Shown here: one piece after another, positions 10,620 to 20,980 of the stretch | Position numbering within the stretch: the stretch's first letter is position 1 | Layout: the number at the start of each line of letters is the position of its first letter | NCBI GenBank assembly: GCA_038380435.1 | Contig: JAWZYU010000020.1 | Coordinates: forward strand, 41,572,307 to 41,636,306 | Reading direction: 5' to 3' | Source of the DNA: Ryuthela nishihirai | Taxonomy: Eukaryota; Arthropoda; Arachnida; Araneae; Heptathelidae | DNA length: 64,000 bases | The notes under the pieces: model-generated | Database searches by the model: none | Told to the model about the DNA's origin: nothing | What the model saw: only the letters and a program-made list of their open reading frames with translations | Made by a program: the position numbers and the translations under genes

Positions 10620-13060
10620 AGGCAGGAACTCTGGGAGCATAGCACGATAGCTGGCAAAGAGTTGGCGATATACACAGTACAGTGTAAAGGGCTTCCCCGT
10701 GCTGCACAGTGAAAAATCGCAGGAAGGGAAACAGCAAGTCAAGATGAAAGTGGCTTGGCTGTCGACTGTGAGATGCTATCGAGACTGGTGTTAATGTCTC
10801 TGAGGTAACTTTGGACATGCAAACCGAAAGCAGTTGTCCGATTTTGATATAACATTTCCCACTGGGGACTGAAAACGCAGTCCCAAGTGGGATGGCCAGG
10901 CATGGACCGCAATTTTGCTGCATACTGCAGGAACAACTGCTGACGGCAAATAGATAAAGATGGTTCGTCGGTCTCAATTTAAAGACTCTGGACTGGTGAA
11001 ATGTGGAAGGCCCCCGGGGACGGAGGACCTGATGGTGTAAAGAATCTAGCACCTTGACCACTGAATCCCGAGCAGAGTCGTACACCAGGGATCCGTAGTC
11101 CAGTTTTGACCAGACAAATGCATGGTAGAGGTGGAATCTTTCCTGGGCAGAGGACCTTGAGGGTATTCAAAGCCAGCATGCACTTGGACCTGAGTTGTCG
11201 AATATGAGGTAAGAAGTCAATTTCCCGTCGAAGATGAGACCGAGAAACTTGGTTTCCACCACAACTGGAATGATATTACTCCCAAGCCGCAGCTCAGGAT
11301 CCAGATGAAGATTACACTCGCAGCAAAAGTGCATACACTTGCAAATGAAGATTACACTTGTGAAATATGAATTTAAGTGATAATTATATATATAAACATA
11401 AGCACTTAAGTGAAGATTACGCTTGCAGCAAAAGTGCATACAAGCGGTCTTCTGTGGGGAGAACTGAAACCCATTGGCCATCGCTCAAACTGAGAGATTG
11501 TTCAGGGAAGTTTGCAGTTGTCGTTCAATGACCCTCATTCTGGACGATGAGAAAAAGATACTAAAGTCGTCAACATAGAAGGCATTTCCTGCAGTGAGAG
11601 GAAGTTGTGTGTAATAGAATTGATCTTGACAGCGAAAAACGTAACATTCAAAATGCAGCCTTGTGGCATTCCCTATTCCTGGAGGAAAGGCTGCGACAGA
11701 GTGTTGCTGACACGAACTCCAAAACTTCGAGAAGATAAGAAGTTTGCGATGAAGATCGGCATGTGACCTCTCAAGCCGAAGATATGGACATCACCAAGAA
11801 TGCTGAATCTCTATGCCATGTCGTACGTTTTTTCGATGTCGAAGAAAATGGGCACTAGATGCTCTCAATGTAAAAATGAATTCCTGATCGCCGATTCGAG
11901 GCGGATCAAATGGTCTAATTTAGACCGTTGCCTGCGAAAGCCAAACTGGGTATTGGAAAGAAGGCCATGATGTTCCAAATACCAGGTCAGCCTGGCATTT
12001 ACCATTCTTTCCAACACCTTGAAGATTGGATTGGATTGTTTTACCTCTGAGCGGCACTTTTTTGCACACCATGGGCTAAATGGCCAGGCCACAAGGACCC
12101 CGAAAGCTCAGAGAAGGTTGGGGGAGGGGACCCACTGGAACAGCTGTTGGGAGACAGATGGTAGCCTTCCGTCAAGGCCATCCAGCGTGTTCTTTAACGT
12201 GCACAGGGTATGGCTCTCCCGCACACGAGGCCACGGCTTAACGTCCCATCCGACGGACGGCGGCCTTTCCAAGCCCATCGGTGTCCCCTACTGACCGTGG
12301 GCAGGGCGGGGAAATTTTGCGGAGATAAATCTCAACGCTGACCCAGCTGGGACTCGAACCTGGGAACTACAGATTACGAGCCTGGCGCGCTACCGATTGA
12401 GCCACCCCCGCCCTTCACACCTTGAAGAAGCAGCTCGTCAATGCAATTGGACGATAATTTGAAGGAATCTTGGGATCTTTTCCTGGCTTGGGTAAGGCCA
12501 AAATGATAGCCTCCCGCCAGGTGTCCGGAAACTGCTCCTCAATGAAAATGCAGTTGAAAAGTCAGAGCAGCCGATCCTTACTCGATGATGAGCGATGTTG
12601 GAGAAATGCATAATGGACATTGTCTGGCCCGATGGCGGATGTACGGGAAGAGCGCAGAGCAAGGTGAAGCTTCTCTGCTGTGAATGGCCTGTTGTAAGGC
12701 TCCAGACCATTCGAATGGAAGGACAGCAGAGAGCATTCAGCCTTGCTCTTCTGGGCCATAAACACGGTGGAATAAGAAGACAAGAAATAGATGGAGGAGA
12801 ATGAAGATGAGTCGGAAGTGTACTTCCCATTCATCTTCCGGATCTTATCCCACAAGACCTTAGTCTTGCGGGTGATACCGAAATATACCGAAATATTATA
12901 TCACCCGCAAGACCAAGGTCTTGCGGGTGATATAAGATATATATTTGATCCAAGATTTCTTCTGGCCCTGGCGCTGGACAAAATTGCTTTCGCCTTAGTG
13001 CGTGTGAATGCTTTAAGTTTGGGGGATGGCGGAAATACCCCACAAGCCTTGTTCTGATCC
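10620..13060 (-). pseudogene. Reverse transcriptase of I-like LINE
   Basis: From 13060 downward on the minus strand: PWWNPDC (linker after the endonuclease), NGKYTSDSSSFS and FTAEKLHLALRSSRTSAIGPD (RT fingers). After the SINE1 at 12026-12416 come VLERMVNARLTWYLEHHGLL, NTQFGFRRQRSKLDHL and EHLVPIFFDIEKTYD. The catalytic block AFYVDDFSIF is at about 11580-11550 and the post-catalytic ETKFLGLIFDGKL near 11240. Stops and frameshifts are scattered. Local duplications occur at 11330-11440 (AAGTGCATACA repeated) and 12855-12935 (CTTGCGGGTGATAT inverted and repeated). The YVDD core itself is intact. Confidence 0.82.
12026..12416 (-). mobile_element. SINE1 copy with 12-bp TSD
   Basis: Full-length copy in the reverse transcriptase region of the LINE, flanked by ACACCTTGAAGA (12014-12025 and 12417-12428). 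The tail reads as ATTGGATTGG in plus orientation, a CCAAT variant of the usual tail. Confidence 0.95.
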
Positions 13061-13069
13061 TTATGAGCT

Positions 13070-13640
13070 GTGGTGCAATCGGGATTCCACCATGGTTTTG
13101 GGAAAATGCAATCCATTATCTCCTCTATTGCAACATTGATTGGCTCCTGGCTGACAGAGTGGCCATCAAGCTCACGTAGGAGGGCAGATCTCCAGTCAGC
13201 CCAATCAAGCTTTCACTGCAAGACGCGTGAAGGGATAACCCTCATCTCACGGAAGATGGTGCACACCACGGGGAGGGGATCGCTTCCGTATGGATTGTCC
13301 TCAACCTCCCATGTAAAGAGTGGAAGGATCGAGGAGGAGCAGATGGTCAGACCAATGGCAGTGAATGTGAGGGTCGGGGAGTAGAAGTGCCAACACCCAT
13401 GTTCAAGAGGGAGAGTGAAGGATCCAAGAGCCACTGCTCCAGGACCCTACCCTCCCATTGGTGTCAGCATTTCCCTAGAATGGACTGTGTCCGTTGAAAT
13501 ATCCCATGATGAGAAAGGGGGACGACAGCTGCGAGAAGAGGTCATCAAGGTCTTCCCGGAAGACGAGATCCCAGGTAGTAGGCAGATGGAGCAGACAGTC
13601 AACGAAAAGCCCACAAAGAGTTTAACGAGTTGACGAACAG
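13070..13640 (-). pseudogene. Endonuclease C-terminal part of I-like LINE
   Basis: Minus-strand translation gives DDLFSQLSSPFLIMGYFNGH (the APE-type endonuclease block normally LLGDFNGH; the metal-binding D is Y here), then TLTFTAIGLTICSSSILPLF and DNPYGSDPLPV (the SDH block with P for H). The remainder of the endonuclease is missing upstream. The D-to-Y and H-to-P changes fit a decayed copy. Confidence 0.75.
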
Positions 13641-14070
13641 CACTGTTCTTTCGTTCATGCCCTCTTTCAGTCTTCCTGCACGAGTGAGGTCTTGGTAGCT
13701 CTGCCGTCCTTCTCTGAATTTACACATCCATCCTGTAACAGTTCCATATGAATAAGCGTGGTTTCTCGTACACTTACGATTAATCGACATAAATTTTTTT
13801 CGCATCGTCCCCAAGCTGCGTCCTTCTTAAAATGTAAAATCTTTCTCGTTTCTAGTAGGCTCCATAGCAACAACGCAAAAAATTCGCTGACCGAACTTTA
13901 CGCGCCATCATCGAAGAGAGAAATAATGATGCTGACTTTGTTTTTAACACGTAATGGAGAAGTTCAGACAAGCTTTCAAACAAGTCGTAGCCCGTTAACT
14001 GCAGAGGAAGGAGTGTCAAGAACTTTTTGAACGCCCTTCGTATTCCTATGGGAAGCGGTAATCGCTTCAA
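13641..14070 (-). pseudogene. Mariner-like DNA-binding domain fragment
   Basis: The minus-strand frame 13814-13640 reads AYSYGTVTGWMCKFREGRQS then DLTRAGRLKEG. This is the helix-turn-helix W-x-x-x-FR-x-GR-x-x-x-x-D-x-x-R-x-GR pattern at the N-terminus of mariner transposases. No catalytic domain follows, because the LINE begins at about 13640. The sequence up to 14070 may be the rest of its 5' region but is not diagnostic. Confidence 0.55.
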
Positions 14071-14094
14071 AATCCATTTTTGCCATTCTCGGAG

Positions 14095-14886
14095 GGGCGG
14101 GAGTGGCTCAGTCGGTAGCGCGCCAGGCTCGTAATCTGCAGTTACCAGGTTCGAGTCCCAGCTAAGTCAGCGTTGAGATTTATCTCCGCAAAATTCCCCG
14201 CCCTGCCCTCGGTCAGTAGGGGACACCGATGGGCTTGGTAAAGGCCGCCGTCCGTCGGATGGGACGTTAAGCCGTGGCCCCGTGTGCGGGAGAGCCATAC
14301 CTTGTGCACGTTAAAGAACACGCTGGATGGCCTTGACGGGAGGCTACCATCTGTCTCCCAACAGCTGTTCCAACCTTCTCTGTCCCCTCTTCGAACCTTC
14401 TGTGAGACTTTGGGGTCCATGTGACCTGGCCATTTAGCCCATGCTGTGCAAAAAAGTGCCGCTCAGAGGGTTGGGTTGTTTTACCTCTGAGTGGCACTTT
14501 TTTGCACACCATGGGCTAAATGGCCAGGTCACATGGACCCCGAAGGCTCAGAGAAGGTTGGGGGAGGGGACCCACTGGAACAGCTGTTGGGAGACAGATG
14601 GTAGCCCCCCGTCAAGGCCATCCAGCGTGTTCTTTAACGTGCACAGTTTATGTCTCTCCCGCACACGAGGCCACGGCTTAACGTTCCATCCGACGGACGG
14701 CGGCCTTTCCAAGCCCATCGGTGTCCCCTACTGACCGTGGGCAGGGCGGGGAATTTTGCGGAGATAAATCTCAACGCTGACCCAGCTGGGACTCGAACCT
14801 GGGAACTACAGATTACGAGCCTGGCGCGCTACCGACTGAGCCACCCCCGCTCCTACCGCTCAGAGGTAAAACAACCCAACCCAAAA
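14095..14886 (+). mobile_element. SINE1 copy carrying a second SINE1
   Basis: Plus-strand copy flanked by GCCATTCTCGGA (14082-14093 and 14887-14898). Its body runs 14095-14469 and its 3' end resumes at 14856-14886, interrupted by an inverted SINE1. Confidence 0.95.
14470..14855 (-). mobile_element. Nested SINE1 inside a SINE1
   Basis: Full-length minus-strand copy inserted in the 3' end of the plus-strand SINE1. The duplication CCGCTCAGAGG (14459-14469 and 14856-14866) is itself part of the host SINE. Confidence 0.95.
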
Positions 14887-14898
14887 GCCATTCTCGGA

Positions 14899-15480
14899 AG
14901 TTTGATTTCACCTTTCGGTGTTGGCAACACTACATTTAATCGTTTTTTTTTCTTATTATAACACCAACATACAGGCAAGGAGCAGAAAAAATGGAGACAT
15001 AATCTCAAGTCAGCGAAGAATCACATTTCAAGCTCTGTAACTGGTTAAGTAAATTTTGACGGAAACATATGACTGAAGGTAAATGTAAGATGTTAATTAA
15101 ACTGTCTAAATTTCGATTTCAAGCAATGTACGTTAAGTACGTAAAGAGTTATAGAAGTATAAATATTGAATAGCAGAGATATCAATCATAAGAATTCACC
15201 TTACACACACCTCACAGTTGAGTGAGGTCTGCATCTTGAGTGTTACGCTTTTCGCTGTCAAGATCACCTCAGAAATTAAAACTTAAAAAAGTATTACTTC
15301 AAACCATTTAGTAAAATAAGTGCATGTTTCAGAATTTTATGCAAATAGTTTTTACAATAATCGTCAGTTTTACACAAGTTTCTTAGGCCTGACTTTGCTG
15401 CTGTTCGAGGGTCCATAGTTCTTTAAATATCCAACAAATATAGTTGAAAAATCGAGTTTTAATTATATTGGAATGAGATT
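14899..15480. other. AT-rich spacer, no gene seen
   Basis: Unique AT-rich sequence with no long frame and no recognised repeat. Confidence 0.5.
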
Positions 15481-15489
15481 TAATATACA

Positions 15490-16800
15490 CAGTCGTATCA
15501 GAATAATGTAACCACCTATCTAATAATGGGTTGTTGGGTTGGGTTGTTTTACCTCTGAGCGACACTTTTTTGCACACCATGGGATAAATGGCCAGGTCAC
15601 ATGGACCTCGAAGGCTCAGAGAATGTTGGGGGAGGGGACCCACTGGAACAGCTGTTGGGAGACAGATGGTAGCCTCCCGTCAAGGCCATCCAGCGTGTTC
15701 TTTAACGTGCACAGGGTATGGCTCTCCCGCACTCTCCCGCATTAACGTCCCATCCGACGGACGGCGGCCTTTCCAAGCCCATCGGTGTCCCCTACTGACC
15801 GTAGGCAGGGCGGGGAATTTTGCGGAGATAAATCTCAACGCTGACCCAGCTGGGACTCGAACCTGGGAACTACAGATTACGAGCCTGACGCGCTACCGAC
15901 TGAGCCACCCCGCCCCTCTAATAATGGGAATAACCACCCTTGGCCCAGATGATAGCGACTAGATGGTGTAGCATGGACGCAATGAGGCCCTGGAAGGTTG
16001 CCAGAGGCACACATGACGATTCGGATTCCAGCAGAGCACGGAGGTTCTGGAGATGACATGGTCGTGGGTCCGCATGCCAAACCTGTCGATCAAAATGGTT
16101 CCACAAGTGCTCTATGGGATTGAGGTCAGGTGATTTCGCTGGCCAAGGGAGAATGGAGACATCGTGTCGTGTTTCTGGAACCAGTCACGCATCACCTTAG
16201 CGACATGGCAGGGTAAACATTGAACATGAAGTGATGCCTGTGGGCAGTGGGGATGGACAGGTAGCCATTGGCGTTGAGGGACACATCCAGTGGTATCAGC
16301 GATCCCAGGTCATACCAGGTAAACATTCCCCAGACACGCACACTGCCACCTCCGGCCTGTACTTGATTGACAAGCGTGTCCAGGTGTTGGTTGTCGTGTG
16401 TCATCACTTCTGTGAAGTAGAAACCTCGATTCGTCGGAGAAGGCAACCTTTTTCGACTCTTCCACTGTCCAATGACGGTAGTCCCGTATGAACTACAGGC
16501 GTCGTTGCCGATGGACCTTGGTTAACATGGGCGTCTTTACCCATGTGTAACAGGGTTCACTCTACTGTTATCGGGGACTCGTACCTGAGTGCCCCAGCGT
16601 TCATTTGAGTGGTAAATTGTTTCTCTATTGCGCATCGATTGCCCTTTACCAGTCGACGGAGGCGACGTTCTCCTCTGGGGTCGATAGCCTTTAGGGCTCT
16701 ACAGTTATGACCTCTGGAGGTACTCTGTGTGCCAGCAGTCCATTCTTGGTACAACCTTACTACAACACCTCACGAACAGCCCACGAACACTACTCCATGA
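15490..16800 (-). pseudogene. Tc1-like transposase relic, SINE-split
   Basis: Minus-strand remnants in order. An N-terminal fragment at 16754-16557 has DPRGERRLRRLVKGNR. Then AGGGSVRVWGMFTWYDLGSL and SLNANGYLSI lie at 16360-16250. PDLNPIEHLWNHFDRQVW, with the catalytic E region, lies at about 16130-16060. The C-terminal tail LVAIIWAKGGYSHY is at 15990-15920. This is the usual arrangement of a Tc1 transposase. The segment holding the second catalytic D (a DDNARPH-like block) is deleted or unreadable around 16150-16210. A SINE1 (15531-15916) sits just past the C-terminus. The ends of the element are not securely located. Confidence 0.75.
15531..15916 (-). mobile_element. SINE1 copy with 12-bp TSD
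   Basis: Flanked by TCTAATAATGGG (15519-15530 and 15917-15928). The body has a small deletion and a duplicated CTCTCCCGCA near 15721-15740 in place of the CACACGGGGCCACGG segment. Confidence 0.95.
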
Positions 16801-16831
16801 ACACTTTCTGAGATACTTCCACCCTTCGCGG

Positions 16832-17209
16832 AGGGCGGGGGTGGCTCAGTCGGTAGCGCGCCAGGCTCGTAATCTGTAGTTCCCAGGTTCGAGTCCCAGC
16901 TGGGTCAGCGTTGAGATTTATCTCCGCAAAATTTCCCCGCCCTGTCAGTAGGGGACACCGATGGGCTTGAAAAGGCCGCCGTCCGTCGGATGGGACGTTA
17001 AGCCGTGGCCCCGTGTGCGGGAGAGCCATACCCTGTGCACGTTAAAGAACACGCTGGATGGCCTTGACGGGAGACTACCATCTGTCTCCCAACAGCTGTT
17101 CCAGTGGGTCCCCTCCCCCAACCTTCTCTGAGCCTTCGGGGTCCATGTGACCTGGCCATTTAGCCCATGGTGTGAAAAAATGCCGCTCAGAGGTAAAACA
17201 ACCCAACCC
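16832..17209 (+). mobile_element. SINE1 copy, left half of an inverted pair
   Basis: Full plus-strand copy ending AAAACAACCCAACCCA, directly joined to a minus-strand copy. CCCACGG is lost from the CCCTGCCCACGGTCAGT region. Confidence 0.92.
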
Positions 17210-17537
17210 AGGTCACATGGACCTCGAAGGCTCAGAGAAGGTTGGGGGAGGGGACCCACTGGAACAGCTGTTGGGAGACAGATGGTAGCCCCCCGTCAAG
17301 GCCATCCAGCGTGTTCTTTAACGTGCACAGGGTATGGCTCTCCCGTACACGGGCCATGGCTTAACGTCCCATCCGACGGAGGCGGCCTTTCCAAGGCCAT
17401 CGGTGTCCCCTACTGACCGTGGGTAGGGCGGGGAATTTTGCGGAGATAAATCTCAACGCTGACCCAGATTGGGACTCGAACCTGGGAACTACAGATTACG
17501 AGCCTGGCGCGCTACCGACTGAGCCACCCCCGCCCCG
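17210..17537 (-). mobile_element. SINE1 lacking its 3' end, right half of an inverted pair
   Basis: Minus-strand copy from GGTCACATGGACC to the tRNA head. About 55 bp of the usual 3' terminus are missing at the junction with the copy at 16832. Confidence 0.92.
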
Positions 17538-18074
17538 AGGGGAACGGGATGGTACTGGCAAAACTAAGTACACTGCACATAGTTTGCCAGTAATCCCCCC
17601 GCCGCCCCTCTCCAGTTAGTAAAACTGAGTGCAGCACTTAGTTGCTACACTCAATTTCACTAAACTAAAATTAGAATATACAGATTAAAAGTAAGACACT
17701 GGCAGCACAATGTAGTTCAGCTAATATGAGATTAAGAAAAGAAAGTTAATAATAATGTCATCTAATAACTAAAAGTCAATTTGGATATGAGCAATACACC
17801 ATTCACATTCATATGTTTGTCCAACTCTCTTCCCAGTCGGGGTACTGTAGGTTGACTGCCGATTATTATGGAAAAGTGCTGTTGAAAGGATTTACGCCTC
17901 TAGTGAGTGGTTCCCGCTGAGAACGCTAACGGAAGTACGTGTCCGCTTCAGTCTTTGCTGTGTTCTACCACAGCATGGATTGCGAACGAAAGGGACTCTT
18001 GGAAGAGTCTTGTTAATGATCCGTATGAGTTTGCGTACGGTACTAAAAGAAACATAACTTCAGAAATCATAAGG
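17538..18074. repeat. Spacer containing upstream copy of a local duplication
   Basis: Bases 17712-17905 match 19573-19748 plus 20149-20165 with only a few differences. The first copy has no SINE at the site where the second carries one. I see no gene. Confidence 0.8.
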
Positions 18075-18086
18075 ATGTGTAACGAT

Positions 18087-18474
18087 GGGGCGGGGGTGGC
18101 TCTGTCGGTAGCGCGTCAGGCTCGTAATCTGTTGTTCCCAGGTTCGAGTCCTAGCTGGGTCAGCGTTGAGATTTATCTCCGCAAAATTCTCCGCTCTGCC
18201 CACGTTCAGTAGGGGACACCGATGGGCTTGGAAAGGCCGCCGTCCGTCGGATGGGACGTTAAGCCGTGGTCCCCGTGTGCGGGAGAGCCATACCCTGTGC
18301 ACGTTAAAGAACACGCTGGATGGCCTTGACGGGAGGTTACCATCTGTCTCCCAACAGCTATTCCAGTAGGTTCCCTCCCCCAACCTTCTCTGAGCCTTCG
18401 GGGTCTATGCGACCTGGCCATTTAGCCCATGGTGTGCAAAAAAGTGCCGCTCAGAGGTAAAACAATCCAATCCA
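18087..18474 (+). mobile_element. SINE1 copy with 12-bp TSD
   Basis: Full length, flanked by ATGTGTAACGAT (18075-18086 and 18475-18486). The tail is the CCAAT variant AACAATCCAATCC. Confidence 0.95.
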
Positions 18475-18486
18475 ATGTGTAACGAT

Positions 18487-18913
18487 AATAATGTCCACGT
18501 TAGCTCCAATGGTGATCTCTAGTATTTATCTGCAACATTTTCTAATTTCTTACTCTCTGTTAGGGATGAGGTGTTAAAACATGACATGGGATGGATGACA
18601 ATTGCATGCACTCTGCAAGTGCTAAAGACCACGCTAAATAGACTCAAGGGATCGTCTTCTCCTGCTGAGGAAGGTTTTATTTTAGTTTTGGAAAACTAAC
18701 TAAATGTTTTCTAAGTTATTTCTTTTCTTATTGTCGGTAAACTTTAATTAAAAAGTAGTGATCTACAGGAGAAATGACATATAGAGGAAAAATACACATT
18801 AGTTATGTTTTGACATTTGTTATTTTGTACATATTAATTATTTTTTTTAAGTCGGAAAAAAGTACTAATAATAGTTAAACTATTTAAGGTTGACATATGC
18901 TCATGGACAAGCC
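18487..18913. other. No gene seen
   Basis: AT-rich sequence without recognisable features. Confidence 0.5.
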
Positions 18914-19150
18914 CTGATTTAGAAAAAAACATAAGGGGGAGGGGGAAATGAAACTCAATCGGGCAGGAAAAAATAAAAGGGGGAGGGGCTTAAGAGACTC
19001 TCTCTGCTTTAGAAGTATTTAAAATATTTATTGAAAAATGCATGAAATGCACATAAGTTTAATTTTTTTAAATTTTTATTATTCTTATTAGCATTTTTAA
19101 ATGTGGGGGAAAACGTACCCCCTATCACCCCCTTCCCTAGATTCAACCAT
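18914..19150. mobile_element. Probable hAT MITE (diverged)
   Basis: The ends CAAGCCCTGATTTAG and CTAGATTCAACCATTG resemble the termini of the MITEs at 20590 and 49275, with G-rich left and C-rich right subterminal blocks (AAGGGGGAGGGGG and CCCCCTATCACCCCC). The flanking 8-mers match only partly. Confidence 0.5.
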
Positions 19151-19572
19151 TGCTCTTATATATTCACAAGAACTAACGCTTAGTTCATTTCTGAATTCGG
19201 CCAAGATACTCAAAGGTTCACTTTATATTACTGCTATTAGTTTCAAATGCTTGTCATTTTATTATTTATCCTATTTCCCATGAAGCATTACAGTAATGAC
19301 TTTTAGGGACAACATAACTCAGCTAAGAAACTTTGGACAACAATTACTACGCAAAAATTGTTCCAGTAAAAAATACAAAAGCAATACTTTGGTAAAAAAA
19401 AATTCTTTGCATACGTTTGAAGTTTGGGTTTTGGGGTCATAATTCCATTTGAGGCGTTAAATAGCGTATATCTTCAAAGTAACTCCACGAAATTCAGACT
19501 CAAGACTTCAACCCCTCCCCCCAACTCCAATTAAACTCAATTCCCTCCCTCATTGGATGTTTCTGGATACGA
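19151..19572. other. No gene seen
   Basis: AT-rich, with a pyrimidine-rich stretch near 19515. No coding signal. Confidence 0.5.
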
Positions 19573-20165
19573 CATTCAGCTAATATGAGATTAAGAAAAG
19601 AAAGTCAATAATAATGTCATCTAATAACTAAAAGTCAATTTGGATATGAGCAATACACCATTCACATTCAGATGTTTGTCCAACTCTCTTCCCAGTCGGG
19701 GCACTGTAGGTTGACTGCCGATTATTATGGAAAAGTGCTGTTGAAAGGTTGTTGTGTTGTTTTACCTCTGAGCGGCACTTTTTTGCACACCATGGGCTAA
19801 ATGGCCAGGTCACAAGAACCCCGAAGGCTCAGACGAAGGTTGGGGGAGGGGACCCACTGGAACAGCTGTTGGGAGACAGATGGTAGCCTCCCGTCAAGAC
19901 CATCCAGCGTGTTCTTTAACGTGCACAGAGTATGGCTCTCCCGAACACGGGGCCACGGCTTAACTTACCATCCGACGGACGGTGGCCTTTCCAAGCCCAT
20001 CGGTGTCCACCAATGACCGTGGGCAGGGCGGGGAATTTTTGCGGAGATAAATCTCAACGCTGACCCAGCTGGGACTCGAACCTGGGAAGTACAGATTACG
20101 AGCCTGGCGCGCTACCGACTGAGCCACCCCCGCCCCGCTGTTGAAAGGATTTACGCCTCTAGTGA
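19573..20165. repeat. Downstream copy of the local duplication, with SINE1 inside
   Basis: 19573-19748 and 20149-20165 repeat 17712-17905. The interruption is the SINE1 at 19749-20136 plus its target-site duplication. Confidence 0.9.
19749..20136 (-). mobile_element. SINE1 copy with TSD and paralogous empty site
   Basis: Flanked by GCTGTTGAAAGG (19737-19748 and 20137-20148). The duplicated locus near 17878-17889 has this 12-mer once and no SINE. Confidence 0.97.
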
Positions 20166-20581
20166 ATTTAGAAATTATGGAAGACATTATATAATAGTGG
20201 TGTTTATAAATCGCTTTCGAATTAGTTTTTTTTATAGCTTGTCAATTGATATTTTCATTCCTGCCTATAGATATGTGACACAAATGTTTAATATCATATG
20301 CATCTTTTGAATTACTTTGCTTTGTGAACTACGTAACCAGATGAATCTACTATCATTTTGTTCAATTTTACGTTTCTTTGTTCTTTTTTTATTATCTTCT
20401 TTTTTTTCCGCTCAAATTATTTAATCTATATAAATATTGTAACTATTATATTTCCTGAAGATAAGCTATGTATCAATAGCTTTGTGGGACAACTGTAAAT
20501 AGTTATGTAACGTGTATTATTATGAGAAAATAAAGATTTATTTACTATTATTAAAAAAATGGTTTACACTTTCAGTCATTA
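20166..20581. other. Spacer with a poly(A)-signal-like 3' end
   Basis: AATAAA at 20529-20534 is followed by ATTATTAAAAAAA. This could be the end of a processed transcript insertion or chance in AT-rich DNA. No coding sequence is visible before it. Confidence 0.3.
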
Positions 20582-20589
20582 CATACACA

Positions 20590-20854
20590 CAGGCTGGATC
20601 TGGGGGGGGGGGGAGGCAGAGGCTCTTTGGCAATTTTAGTAAGGGTTAGGAAAGACAAAAAGTGTTAAACTTGTGCTTATTTCACGCATTTTTCATGAAA
20701 TTTTTAAAAGCCTCTAAAAAACAGGGGGGAAATGTTACACTACAATGGAAATCTAGTCTCTTATACCCCCCTCCCCCCCATTTCCATTTTCCGGTTCAAT
20801 TGGGCATCGTCCGCTCCCCTCTCCCTATTTTTTTCTGCAGTAGATACAGATTTG
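20590..20854. mobile_element. hAT MITE, 265 bp, perfect 8-bp TSD
   Basis: Starts CAGGCTGGATCTGGGGG and ends TAGATACAGATTTG, imperfect inverted repeats. The 8-bp direct repeat CATACACA flanks it exactly (20582-20589 and 20855-20862), the duplication length of hAT elements. It has a G-rich left end, a C-rich right end and no coding capacity. Confidence 0.85.
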
Positions 20855-20980
20855 CATACACATATATTTAACATTCGTTATAGAACTATTTTATTAACGT
20901 CAAATTTTTATATTTCACCTAAGTAATCGTGAAGTTTATTTGCAATCAAAGAATAATTCTCTTTCTTTTCTGTTTTAGTT

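Larger units (their letters stand above)
8797..13640 (-). mobile_element. I-like non-LTR retrotransposon, degraded, SINE-split
   Basis: A minus-strand LINE remnant of about 3.7 kb after removing three SINE1 insertions. Order along the minus strand: endonuclease C-terminal part (13640-13070), linker and reverse transcriptase (13060-10980), connector, RNase H (10205-9576), 3' UTR and a tail of CCAA repeats at about 8797-8815. Presence of RNase H after the reverse transcriptase places it in the I/Nimb-type group. Multiple stops and frameshifts show it is dead. The 5' end, with ORF1 and the endonuclease N-terminus, is missing and abuts a mariner fragment. Confidence 0.82.

Noticed and set aside
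17907..18060. Host exon after the CTACCACAG site at about 17970
   Set aside because: The acceptor-like site is weak, the frame is short and is interrupted by stops within 60 bp in the plausible phases.
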